Shown here: in pieces, positions 40,101 to 53,770 of the stretch
How the letters are laid out: each line of letters begins with the position of its first letter
Position numbering within the stretch: the first letter of the stretch is position 1
Translations under genes and position numbers: made by a program
Assembly (NCBI RefSeq): GCF_901709675.1
Contig: NC_051105.1
Location: 8,242,104 to 8,306,103 of the forward strand
Reading direction: 5' to 3'
DNA: 64,000 nucleotides
Source: Syngnathus acus
Lineage: Eukaryota; Chordata; Actinopteri; Syngnathiformes; Syngnathidae
The notes under the pieces: model-generated
Seen by the model: the letters and a program-made list of their open reading frames with translations, nothing else
Told to the model about the DNA's origin: nothing
The model's database searches: none

Positions 40101-43100
40101 TATGGATGGATGGATGGATGGATGGATGGATGGATGGATGGATGGATGGATGGATGGATGGATGGATGGATGGATGGATGGATGGATGGATGGATGGATG
40201 GATGGTAGTTGCAACATTGTTTGTGTCGCAGGTGGACCTCGGCGTGCCCAAGATGGTGCGTGGCCTCATCACGCAGGGTGCGAGGGGGCTCGAGGGCAGC
40301 ACCAGTGCAGAGAACCGAGCTTTTGTCAGGAAGTACAAATTGGCTCACAGTATGACCGGAAAGGAGTGGACGTACATTACGGACAGCAAGACAGGCTTTG
40401 TAAAGGTAAAGATTCATCCTGGACTATTAGTCGCCTTCATCTTCTGTAATCTTTAAGCACTCTTGTAGACTGATCATCTTTAAACGGGATTATTGGTCTG
40501 TCACAACAATAATCCTGCCGAACGTCGGCGGACAAACCTGCTCAACTGATTTTCCTCACAGCTAATAAGCGATTTGCGAGAACGTTGAAATCCTGAAAGC
40601 CATATAATTCTTGGAAAATGATATTTATTACCGCCTTAATAATTCAATTTAATCACGGTGCTCCACATTGAGTCTTGCACACTCTCTCTCTCTCTCTCTC
40701 GTGTTTTGGTTTGTCTTTCATCCTCTCGTTCACTCATCCGCCGCTCGGCTCTCATGGGTGTAATTAAAAATTGTCTGTCCTGCATCACCACCACTCAACA
40801 CTGCTGGCAGTCGGAGGCGCTGTGAGACAAGGCCCTTTAAACTCTGCTCGCTAAGGAGACTCCGCCTTTAAGAACTGTAATCGTAGCACAGAGTGTCTGT
40901 CTTTTCTGCTATTTTTCTCTCATCTGCTCGTCTTTTTAAACGAGGAACCTTGAAAATCCATCGTGTGTTTTTCATTTGGGATATGGAGAGGACAGAAGAT
41001 AGAGTTCAGTTCATCAAGCTTACATTATGGGTGATGTGCTGCTGTCTTGCCACTTTGATTGACAATCAAACGACTGAGTCTCTCTGTTGTTATTTATATG
41101 GCTCATGTCACGCTGTGCCGGGAATCAATAGTCATCCGTAGGATCACGTGACTTAAGGTCTGCAGCATTTTATGTTTGAGTTCTGCTTGACAGTTTTACC
41201 TGCTCCCTCCAAAATAACTGAATCTATAGACAAGCTCTCTGATAGCAAATAGCAGAAGGAGCCCGACTGGAACAGTCAAGCAAGCATCTGTCATTTGCTG
41301 AGGCAGATTTTCTTGTTGACTGAGCAGCAGAAGTGTTTATCCACATTTGCCTGCAAAAAAGAAATGCCCGAAAAGCATCATTTACATTGTGAGTCATCAT
41401 GATGACAAGGACAAGACACATATTGACCTCTCGTTATTCTTCTTCCTTTCTGGCAGTTTTTTGATGGCAACAGCCACTACGATACGCCAGAAGTGCGACG
41501 CTTTGATGAGATAATAACTCAGTACATCCGAGTTTTTCCCGAGAGGTGGTCACCTGCTGGGATCGGCATGAGGATGGAGGTCCTCGGTTGTGACCTGCCA
41601 GGTAAGAGCAACAATATCGGACGCGGCCTACACCGAACATAACGTCTATTTTCTACATAGACATACAACTGAATGTTTAAATATTTGAATGTATGCTTGC
41701 ATTTAGTATCTTTATTGTTTGTTTATTTTCCAGTGTGTGTATTTGCTTGGTATTAATCTCTGTGAGTGTGTGTGCGTTTATCTTTTACAAGCTTTTACTT
41801 TCCGCTCGTGAGATTGCGTGTTACGTTAATCGTGGTTTTCTATAGGCATTTGCAACATGTCTGGACACGGATTAACATGTCTAGGTCATGGGGGCTTCTA
41901 CCAGTCATTGCCATCTGTGTACAGTACCTCTGTTGTTGTGCACTTTAACATGTACAGTACAAGAACAGGGAAGTACATTGGGTCTGGATTGATGGATTCC
42001 TTCAACTCTCCAACTTTACTACAAATATACAGCATATGTCATGAAATTGCAGTCCTCGTCTCAACAGAACAGGAAGTAACAAAAAAATAAAAGGACAAGG
42101 ACTTCCCCGTGTCTGTAATGGATAAAAGCAATATGTCGCAAAGGGCACATTAAAAATGCAAGTGTAATGCTCGCCCTCCTTTCGCCTTCATGGATTTGTG
42201 GCTGTTGGTGCCGCAGTCATAATGTGACATGTGACAGGTGAAGGGAAGCGAGGGTTGTGGAGTGGCCTGTTGGCTGTAACTGATGGCAGAAAGGAAGCCA
42301 CTTGGAGTGCAGGAGACCTTAAGGGAAGCGTATATCCTAAATGTGTCAGGACTGGCCAGCTGCCTGATAGTGATGGGAACAGAAGAGAAGAGAGGGGACA
42401 TCCAGTTTTTATGTTTGCTTGAGGTGTTTTACATTGGCAGTGGTTCAAATAATACAAAAATGAATTGGAACTGTTGTCAGATGCAGATAAAAAAATCTGG
42501 TTAATCAATCAGGTGTTAGTTACCACTCAGTCATTGAAAAGATATTTTGGTTCTGTGGGAACAGTCTGACGGAGGTTCATAACCCCATCACACACCTTTA
42601 CGACAGATTTTGTGAGCCAGCTGGCCTTCTTGCTCAACATCGAAAGCGATGTCGTTACTTATGATATCATAAATGTTTGTCCTGCATGAATGAACCAAAC
42701 TCCCCACAGAAACACTCTAACATCTTGCAGATGAATCGTCTCTCCAGGTGAGTGGAATCAAACGGGGGACTAACTCCATATTTTTTCTCAGTTTCACTTC
42801 ATTTGCTGCAAGGAGTTATAGGCTGACACCTTTTTCTGCGGACATTTCAACCGAGAGCGCCGTACAAATTGATCTCTTGACTATTGCAGTTGTTTAATAG
42901 CCTTTCTGGGTCTGCTTGCCAGATGTTTGCCTTCTGGATGTGATCATAGCCGGAGACATGATAACAGCGACAGCGCTCACATTTTCACAGCATAGAAATT
43001 GCTCCTGTTACAGCATTGTTTGGCAAATTGGGCTTTCACTTTTCTTTGTCACTTTTTATTGTCTTCAAACTACGCTACACTAGGTGATGCGAGAAGAAGA

Positions 43101-46100
43101 GAATTGGAAACCCATGACCATTTTTTAGTGTTAACAATAATAATATATAACAATAATATATGTGTCTGTGTGTGTCTACATATATATGTGTATGTATATA
43201 TGTAAGTATATTTGGATGTATATATATGTAAATAACATCAAGTTTTTAATAAGTACTATAATTGTGTATGACATCTAAGAGGCTTTGCTGCGTCATACCA
43301 TATAAGTTTGCAAACACACACAAGCACACATAATTATTCATGACAGATATCGTATTTTGTCATTCCAGGTTTCCAGTGAAATTCATAAATTAGCGCTGTA
43401 TGTGTGTGCGTGTCCACCATCACTGATAGCTTTCACATGTGAGACATGGCTCCATTCCAGATTTCTTCATGAGATGACTGGAATGTAGCCTCGGCTCTGG
43501 CCGCACTCAGTTACGACTACTCGATGTCTCTCGCTCTTTGCTTCTTACCGATTCAACTTTAAAAATACTAGTTTTCTAATAATAGCATTTGACAGTAATT
43601 ATATACAAGTCTTGCGTTGTCCACTATGAATGTAAGGAAACTATCTGTAGGCATGTGCTAGGTGGTGCTGCATAATCATCCGCCTCCAGCAGATTCCATT
43701 AAGTCCAAGATGTGAGCTGTTGTATACCAACAGGTGTAAACACACAGGGAATGGAAACTAATGTCAGTGTAGGAGGTCGAGTCATGAAGTGTGTGTGGCT
43801 TCGCCCGCTCCATCTCCCAGCCGCCCTCCCGTTGCATTCCCTCTTCATCACAAGGCCGTAATCACTCCCATCTCTGCCAAGGCTCCTGTAACACCCCCAC
43901 CGCTCCCCACTGCACGCACACGCAAACCGCAACCGCCACACCTTCCCTTCACTCCCGACCTCATTACTCGTAAAGACTTTCTTCACGCTACTGTACGGAG
44001 CACACGTTTAAGCTTCGTCCTTTCAGTTTTGTTCCAGCAATATATCGATTATGTGGTCATTAATTTGGTATTAGTGATGTCAAACAAAAAATTCGATCAT
44101 TAGGAATCATGGTCTTGGAAGTTTTGCACAGTAGGTTAAGCCATGTCCTTGTTGAAATGTGATTGACAGGCGGTGTAAAAGCCACCCTTGGTCAATAGCA
44201 TACTTAGCGTAATGGTTTCTGCAACACTTAAACTCATTTTCTGCGGTTCGCTGTGATTGTTAGCCATTCACTGGCAGAAGCGTCTTATTATCTCTTGATT
44301 GTGAGCAAGGCACTTAAGGCGACGATTACAAGCGCGCACTTTTGTGCGACACAATAGGCCAGCAAACAGTTCGGCGTTACTGGTTGGTTGTACTCGCAAA
44401 GTCTTTCCTTGGAGCATTGTAGGGCATGTCAGGTTTTTTTTTTTTTTTTTTTAATACCTACTGATGGATTTCTGAGTATTATCTTTGTAGTTTTAATGGA
44501 TTCCATCCATTAACACACTTATACTTATCTATTGAAAAGTCCAGACAGACTGCTTTACGTATTTTAATTCAGCGTCGCCAAAGAATTACCCACTGTTTTT
44601 AATCAAGCTTTCAGAATCCTAATTCATCGTCATACCTAGTCTAAAACTTTAAGCTATAACATATTTGTCGCCTTTTTGGTTCTTAAAGGTGCCTTTAAGA
44701 GTCTTAATTTTACCAAGCAGGGTAGTCTGTCATTGAATCATTAAAAAAAAAGGAAATCCCCACACCATGAACTATGTCACTAACAATTACACTATTCACA
44801 GTATTCTCTCTTTGTCAGACACGCACACACACACACACACTGAATGGGTAGTCATTATTTAAGCAGACAGAGGTAGATTTATACCGAGAGCTCTTTCCAT
44901 AATTGAACAGTTCTCGTCTCTCTGTTTCCGCCTCAGGCTGCTTCGTCAGCAGCTTTCGGATGAGGCCTGAAGCTGTGTGTGTGTGGTTGTGAGGAAGCAA
45001 CACCTGTTTCTAACTTTAAGTTGCATGACTTCTGCTTGACTCACAGGTTGATTGCCATAAACAATTGAAACATGTTTCATAATTCTCTTTCGACCAGCAT
45101 CGTTGTGCAACCTGATTGTGAGAAAGGGTGGTGGAAAAACACATTAGTACTCAGGAACAAAAAATCAAGCCAATGAAATGGAGCCGGAGAACAGAGTTGA
45201 CAAACGCTGCGTGTGGTCATTAATTTGCAAGGTGGCACAGAGAAACGTGAATAGGTTATGTCTTTCATGTCTTCATGTCTGTCTGCCCTTCCCTGTGCTC
45301 ACTTCCTCTTCCCCCCTCCTCAACGGGGGTAATTACAGAGGTAAAGGGCACCAAATTAAAAGCGCTTAATGTCAGCTGCCGGGAGCTACTTATCCTGTGT
45401 TAATATCTGATCCGGTGTCGCAACGACGTACTTGTTCCTGCCATATATGTGTGTGTGTTCGTCTGAATATTTTGTTGAACTAAAACTCAGCCCACTGTGG
45501 GTACACAGTCTATAATAAGCACACATCAGACTTCCCAGATCTTCTTGGCTCAGTCATCCCAGCCTATGGCTGAAATAAAACTGGAGAGTGAAAGACAGAA
45601 GATAAGGGATAGTACTTTCCTGAGAATAACTTGGTGAAAAGGACCAGATAAACATATGCAGACATTTACAGCAGTGTGTATGTGACTGTGAAAGGAGGGG
45701 GGTGCAGGTTAAACATTCGGCGGGTGTTTAGAGAAGCTCAACTATGGAAAAATGGTTATCACGGTCGGTTTACTGACAAAGCCCACAGCTGATGTGTTGG
45801 TGTTTGCACCAGTCTTTGATTTATCACACGAGCGCCGACACCAAGGTCGCTGTGAGTGCGCCATCTATCATGTGTGTGTGCGTGTTAGCCCTACAGTGAA
45901 GAGCGTGGTGATAAAATTTCGGTCTTGTTCTGTCAAACAAAATGGATACTTTTTTTTTTTTGCAGAATATACTTGTTTGCGCTTTAGATTAAACCTCAGC
46001 ATTACATCAATTGGTGCTCAAAATGGTTAAATGCATTTGTGTGATTTTACATCTGTTTTCCTTGTTGGCAGAAACAACCACCGTGCCTGACACAGCGACC

Positions 46101-46155
46101 CCCACGCTGCCCAGGGTGGAACAGTCCACTGCAGCAATGAGACCTGGTAAACACG

Positions 46156-46190
<35 letters not shown>

Positions 46191-49100
46191 AAGGTCGATC
46201 TGCTGATGTCATTGTGCACCACTGGCTTTCTGGGCTTTGAAGTCTGCTGGAATCAAAAGTCGCCGATGAGGCTCTATGTGAGTGAAAATCGGATCTCACA
46301 GCCACCAGACCTCACATCCTCTTTCAAACACAAACACACACACACGTACACAAAAACCTGCGATGAATATGACGGCAAGCGGCTTCGCTGGCAAGTCATC
46401 TTTTTGGATAATGACATTTTATTGCATTTAAAAGCGCATACATTTTATTTCCTACATTTTATTCAATTTCCTCCGTTGCCCTCTTTCTTTCTGTTTTAGT
46501 GAAATATTCATGCTTGTCCCATTTTATTGAAATGTGTTAATATATTCTTTTGAGAGCTGCGTGCCTATGAAACCGGGATGTCTGTTTTAACTCTTTATGG
46601 GAACTCTTGTGTCAACCTTTTGAACTTCGACAAGTTTTGCATTCTATTTATCCTAATATGTAATATTTTCTGGGGGTATATTCTATCTATTTCTGTTACA
46701 TTTCGAAATCGTTATTATATCGTTTTATGTCTTCCTCTAATCGTTTGAGGATTACGATCATATGTTGGGGGGGACATGCGACGTCAATTTGGAACATACG
46801 CTTAAGTTACCAAATATGATTCCCTGCCAGCTACCGCATTTTAGCTAAGCCAGATGTCAGGACACAAATGCAGAAAAGAACAAATCATGTGTTTGTTGAA
46901 AGTGGTGCAACATGTTGTTAAAGATTTGTTTGTGTTTGTGTGTGTCGTAGTCACCACGCCGTCGCTGTGGGCCGTATGTGATTTTGAACAGAGCCTGTGC
47001 GGCTGGTCCGCCGATCCGCAATCAGGCGTCAGCTGGTCCTTGCACATGGCCGGGAGCAGCGCCGCCGGTCATAGCCAGCATGAAACCAGGCAGGATCTGA
47101 CACTGGGGTCAGAGAGTGAGTATTTCCACGTGTGGCAATTGCTTTTTCCGCAACGTTCACCGCGGATATTTCCGCGTACCAAAGGGGTGACCTCGGGGAT
47201 ACCTGACTGAGTAATCCAGATTTCCGATCAATATTCTCTGCCTCGAAGCTTTGCAGTGTTGTTAGAAACACGCTAGAATCAATGACATGATATGCAAGCT
47301 CAAAAGAGCCATGTTTTATTTTACACTCTATTGATTGTCTAGCTAAAATTTGCCTGCAAAGTGAGCATCCCCTTTAAGAAAGGAAAATAAAATAACATTT
47401 ATCGTATCAAATCAGGCCCAGATTTCACATATGTGATATTATTTCAATAAACTTGTCTTTAGTTCCAATTGAATTTAAATGAACAAATTAATTCCAACTG
47501 CTCAAGGAAAAAGTGCCGCAGGAGCCATTAAAAAAGAAAAAAAAAAAAAAATCGTCTTGATCCAAAAACTCAATCTATTTCATCTTTTTATCACCCGACC
47601 CATTGTTTTGCAAATTACCCGCCTCGGTTCAGTAGAAGTTGGGAAACACTGATCCACTGACTGCTATTTATTGACTTGAGTCACTGATTTTCAGGATACT
47701 GTCATCGAGTGCAGCATCACTTCATTCATCCTCCTCTCGTCCATCAGCGTTCTCTCATATCTTCTTGCAAACTTTTCCGGTTTCTGTCACTTGAGCTTTT
47801 CACATGTGTTCATCTTTATTAAGACAGCCCGAGGTATCCTCCATTGTTTTATCCATCAACCACACGCTTGCTGCATCGCTCAGCCCATCTATTCACACAC
47901 ACACACATGCAATACTTACTGTACTCTCTTACACACACACACAAACGGGGCCAGCAGCAGTCAGATAAATCAGATGATGGCTCTGACAGAAGTGCAGCCA
48001 TAGCTCTGCAGCACTCCCCGAGGCGTCTTGCAGACACAAACACACATATTTAACCACTCAAGGTGGGTCGGCCCACATATTGAACACTCGAGAGGCCCCG
48101 CCCACACACAGACATGACCTTGCCGTATAGCGAGGCTTTCTGTTTGTGTATCAAAACTAAACACTTGAAGGTTGAGTGCACAGCTCCTACGTGAATAAAC
48201 AAGGCCGCACGTGCGTGTTGAAGCCTTTCCGTGCACGCGGGCTTATGAGAAATGGTTATAATGGATAGAGGGAGCGAAAGTTTCCCGTTAGACAGCAACA
48301 TGACATTAAGTCGTGTTCTACAGCCACATGTGCACGGCGGAGGCCCCCCTTTCTGTGAGCTGTCTCCCTGTGCAGATCAAAACCCCGCACTTGTCACCCA
48401 AAGCTCTTTAAAAGAGAAAAGCTCGACCTGAACACAACCGAGCCCAGAGAAAGGATTCTTTTGATCTCTGATAGTCCGTGACTGAATTTTATACCCCGGT
48501 GAGATTTTCATAGAAAGAAACTCTCCACGGTAGACATGCCTGTAATTGAAAAGCAAAGGAAAGGAGTTTATAAAAGCAGCAATAAGAAAAGCCACTCACT
48601 GCCACTGACGAGGATATTAATTTGAAACACCTCATATATTTGCTTTGAATTGCTTTTCCGTCCAATAGGTGCCGACTCTCTCTGGGAAGTCTTATCTCGC
48701 CTTTTCAGACCTGAACACTATTTTGCCCTGTAATTGTCTCACCATGTATTATATTATAGCAAAGTTTACACGAGTGACTCCAAGTCTGATTACTCGCATC
48801 TGTCTACTCGTGGATGTGACCTTGAGATGAATTTTAAAAAATGTAGTGTCTCCAAATTGTGGGAAATAAAGTGCTCTAATTGAATGTGCTGCAAGCATCA
48901 CTTATTTCAGAAATTTGAAGAAAAGAACGCAGTGTTCCCCTCCAAAATATTGATAATGGAAATAAGAATATCTCAGTCACTATCTCCTGGGAAAACATTT
49001 TGAACCCAACTTTTTTTTAACCTTTATGATGACTTATTCAGGGATCACCTGTAATGCAGTGGATTTCGAAAGTCTACACACCCCTGTTTACTATACCATT

Positions 49101-52100
49101 TGAGCAGTCACATTCACAGTTATAAAACAGTGTCCACACTTTTGCCTTCCTTCTCAAAAATATTTCATTCTATTCAGTTTGAGTCCTCTTGGAGTCATTT
49201 TTTAATGTCACACAAACGTGGCATTTGGACAAGGGTGACTTTTATATAGTATTTTTATACTCTTTATCACGCCAGTCAAATCAAATCTTCTCAATGCACA
49301 AATACAGCACCCACCAATCATCTCAAATACAATCGAGATACTTATCATTTCACTCTTACACAACAACTGACAGTTGTTCCCATCTAGAAATGAGCCGCTC
49401 ATCTACAAACGATGTGAACATGCAAACTCGCGTAAGCACTAACGCACTCCCTCCGAGCGTCTCCGCCTAGTTTGCCCGTGGAGACTTGTTAATTAATTCT
49501 CTTCCTTTGTATGTTGGCCAAGATCAAAAGCAGAGAGAGGAGGAAAAAGCAACTTTTTTCCCCTCCTAAATGTACTTAATGAGCAACTGTAATTTAGGTC
49601 TCCTGTTTAATGCCTCCAAGGAAAGGAACAGAGTTAACTCAGCCCAAATACATTATTCATTAGCCGTGATATGTTGTTGCTGCCCGAGTGGATGGATGGA
49701 TGGATGGATGGATGGATGGATGGATGGATGGACGGACGGACGGACGGACGGACGGACGGACGGACGGACGGACGGACGGACGGACGGACGGACGGACGGA
49801 CGGACGGAATGAATGTACATTTGTCTGCATTCATTATAAGAAATGTGTGCGTGTGTTTGTTTGTCTACTGTGAGTGTGTGCTCATTTGTGTGTCTGCGGC
49901 CATTAGTGGCCATGATGAAATGGTGGTTTCATTTGCGGCTCGGCCTCATACAGCAAAAGGATGGTGGTAATGTCCTCAGCCAAGTAACCACTTCCAGCTG
50001 TGATACAAAGTCACTCGGGCCTTTTTTCCCCAGGGAAATAAATTGCTTCAACCTATTCTGTAATCCTGCAACCGGCCAGAAACATATTTTTGATTCTATT
50101 TAAAAAATATTTATTGAAGCTATCTTTTGCTTTGCTACAGATTTCTCAGGAAACTACCTCCACCTGGACGCCGGGGCCCACACCCAGCGCAAGCGAGCGA
50201 GGCTCCTGAGCCCCGAGGTGGCCCCCGAGCAAGGCCCGCTCTGCCTGCTCTTTTACTATCAGCTGCAAGGGGAGGCGCTCGGGAGCCTGAGGGTCCTATT
50301 GAGGGACAACGAACAGGAGGAGACCCTTCTGTGGTCTTTGAAGGGAGATCAGGGGGCTCAATGGCGAGAGGGCCGCACCATTCTGCCACAAAGCCCCAGG
50401 GAGTATCAGGTGAGTTGAACACTTCAAATTATGAGGAAAAAAATGCCACAAAAAGTATGCCTGGTGAAATAAGGACATTTTTTGTAAAAGGCAGAATGTT
50501 TGATATAGCTCAGGATCTCATTAAAACCTGACATTCAGGTAGGATATAACAGTAATCCAAATGATCTCATCTTCTCGATATGTATTTCTTCTCTGGTGCA
50601 GGTGGTGTTTGAAGGTTTCTTTGAGCATCCAACCAGAGGCCACATCCGAATAGATAACATCCACATGAGCAACACCATCGACCTGGAGCAGTGCACACGT
50701 AAGTCTTTAAACCTTTCGGACATGCCGAGATTGTTTCCATTTGTTTTGATCACAAACTAATAAGCCGAGGGTTGCCTCTCGCCTGGGAGTGAATGCGAGC
50801 GAGTGGAAATAAGGAAAGCTCATTATTATCTTTTGCATTTACAGACATTAAGAAAGCAAAATAAAAATGAAACTAGGCCACAAACTGCCGTCGGCCATGA
50901 TTCTGATTTATCTTTTATTACACATCGCTCTCCTTTAGTTTTCTACAGCATCATTCCACCCTGTAATTTTTCGATTCCCCTTCTTTCTTCTCCTGGTCTC
51001 TCATGTTCCCTTTCCGCTCCGTCTGGGTCATCAACAGCCTTTCAAACAACAAATGAAAAGCGCCTGCGAGCAACATTTTGAGAGACAGACTCTGTGTGTA
51101 CGTGTGTGTGTGTGTGTCTCACACACACAAACACACCCAAATTTAACTACTTTGTTTGAAACCGAGAAGTCTGAAGATATTTTTTTCCTTCTTACTTTCT
51201 CCTATCATTTGAACACTTTCAATTTGTATCGTCACGCTCGTCTACCTCCTCATGATGAATTCAAGATGCCCCCTAACGTTTTATGTAATGACGTGCCGCA
51301 ACCTTTTACAAGCACACGGAGACACATTTTGAGTCATTTAATAGTTACCGTTGATTTTTTTTTTTTTCTTTTCTCCACAGAGACCTCCCACCCGTTGACT
51401 CCTGACATAACAAGTAAGTTTATTTCCGATTTCCTCTGCCAAATTTCTGCTTCCTGCTTGTTGCTAAGCTCAGTTTCAGCCCCGGTATAACCTTGTCTGT
51501 GGACTTTGGATATCTTATCAAGAAATATTTTTCATGCACACAGAAGCGGATGGAAAAAAAAAATCTGTTCCTTTGACTTAAAATTAACTTTAAAAATGTC
51601 CACATTACATTTAATGTAAAATTGACTGCAATGTCCCCGCATGTCTCCTCCCTGCACGCTGGATTGTGTGTCAGGTTTTCTATGCACCTCGGTTACAAAG
51701 CTTCCAAATGTATTTTGAGTCTTCTGTTCGCTCTGATATGAATGGTTTTAATCTCTCAGCGGTGTGTGAGATGATTGTGAAAGGAATATCGGCGGTGTTT
51801 TTAAATGGAGTGATGGGACGCGGTCCACTTGGTTAGGTCACCAGGAAAACTATCATTATCTCTCGCTCTCGCTCTCTCTATTATTTGATTTTTTTAATTC
51901 CACTCTCAGCCATAAATTCAATAATACATTCAGTGATATGCTTGACAACAGATTTCTTAGCTAGCAGACATACCAATATTTGCTCTGTGGAAAATGGATG
52001 AATGGAACTGTTGCATAATCACATCCAATTTTCACTCATTGTTGATGCTGATGCAGCTACATTAAGCCGCAATGGTTGTAAATATTGTCAAAAAGTCTTC

Positions 52101-53770
52101 TTCATCCAATGGTGACTCACATACACGCACCTGATGTCAGCAAATATAGTACACAGCGTGACAAAGAAAAAAAAAATAGAAAGATCAACTTTTGACCTTA
52201 CTGAGGAACGTCAGGATCTGTTTTCCACATGCCAATGTGTAAACTCGGCAGGAGTTTCTTGAAAAGAAACAAACAAAACGTCATTAGTGTTTTTATGTGC
52301 TGGCTTTGGTGACAAAACATGAGACGCATTGTTTGACTGCTGTCAGCACGTTTTTGTTTTTTGTGTTTGTTTCCCCCCCCCCCATTCCTATAAATAGTCA
52401 AAACAAAGGAGCAGCTACAATCAATTGACGGTTCCCTCGGATGGCCTATTCAGTCTCATTAACTCTTAATCAGATTATAAGACTTTACAAGTGCTCTCAA
52501 AGATGTACTTCAATATATTCTTTGGATTGTATTTGAATATACATCAGCAAAAGCATGATGGACATTCAGTGGAAGACTTAAAGAACAATTTTGCAGTACG
52601 TTCTATGTGCTTGATTGACAACTTGATTCATGTAACGTATTCATCAAATCTCAATTGCCTTAGCACTCGTTATGGTCGTGCAAGATTAGCAACCACCAGC
52701 TCATTAGAGAAAAATGTGTTTCAGAAATACATTTCCCGGTGTCAAACAATGAAGGTGTTCATTTGTACAGCACTAGTTTTCACTTGTCTTCATTACTGGG
52801 ATGCAGCTTAAGCAACTCTCCTTGACAGACGATTTAAGACAAATGCTTGGATACAAAGTGGAGCTCTTCTTCAGCTGCTTTACACCTTTCGCCACCCCTC
52901 ATCTTTTGCTCTCATTTCTTCCCTAAGCGACATTTTTGCTAATGCCACCATATAACGCTAAGTCACCGAGCTGAACGCATGGCACAAGCATTTGCACGTC
53001 AATGTGCAGCAATGCTTTGCACCATCCAAAGCTATTACATGCCAAAGGAAAAGATTAAAGCAAACACTGACACTAATACGAGATACAACTGAATTCAAAC
53101 TTGCATGCTAGGCGCAATGTAGCATCCAACCTGATGGCCGCTTTAAGGTCAAGGTCATACATGAACAGAAAAATCTACCTCATGCAACTGCCCTCCCACC
53201 ACCTTGCTTTGTCTCACATTATTTTATCCTCACACTAAAATAAAAACTAATTATAGCATACATTTTTTAACAGCACAACAAAAGGTATGTCATGGTTGCC
53301 GAGCATCACATACAAAAGATTTTACTGATGGTCAATGAGGCTTACAGTAGTCTGCATGCCTGCCTTCCCCCATCCCTGACCCAACCAGTAATGTGTCCTC
53401 CTGCCCACCAGGGGGTGCCATATCTGGGATGGAGCCCACTGTAGACACAGTGGCGGTGCAGACCTTTGCTGCCCACTGGTACTACCTGTTAGCGGGAGGA
53501 GGCGCCCTCCTTCTGCTGCTTACTGTAATTGCGCTGGTGGTATTGTGCTGCCGTCGGCACCGCTGGGGGTCCACCAAGACCGGCGCTAGCCACCATCATT
53601 CGGTGATGTACCACAACAGTCAACATCTAAACCATCCAAACTGCTTCTACAACCAAAACGCCAGCTGTAATCTCAAGCAAAACCCGCCTCAACCGCAAAG
53701 CGGGCCAGCTCGAGAGACCATGTTGGTCGTCGGACAGGACAAAGACGACTGCTCTGATTCCCACTGTTGA
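2163..53770 (+). CDS. nrp2: Neuropilin-2, 2b-type transmembrane splice form
   Basis: This form shares exons 1-16 with the 2a form, then splices from the exon 16 donor (51413) to a single terminal exon at 53412-53770. The joined length is 2787 nt, which is 928 codons plus stop. The junction keeps phase 1. The new C-terminus begins [17 protein letters not shown] and ends DSHC. Mammalian NRP2b has the same EPTVDTV stretch before its membrane segment and also ends SHC, so the assignment is firm from the family. This tail lacks the SEA PDZ-binding end, so the two forms should differ in adaptor binding such as GIPC/synectin. That last point is inference from the family. Confidence 0.92.

Larger units (their letters stand above)
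47116..50140 (+). other. nrp2: nrp2 intron 13 (3.0 kb)
   Basis: It holds CA runs near 47897-47945, one end of a 'GTCTACACACC' element near 49066, and a compound GGAT/GGAC microsatellite (49690-49808). No exon was seen. Confidence 0.78.

Noticed and set aside
39854-40417. 187-codon minus-strand frame with Ile-His-Pro-Ser repeats, and + strand Met-Asp-Gly-Trp repeat frames
   Set aside because: These are read-through of the ATGG microsatellite and the antisense of nrp2 exons 9-10. A 4-bp repeat is open in every frame.
49634-49913. Pro-Ser-Val-Arg and Thr-Asp-Gly-Arg repeat frames
   Set aside because: Translation of the GGAT/GGAC microsatellite, not a protein.
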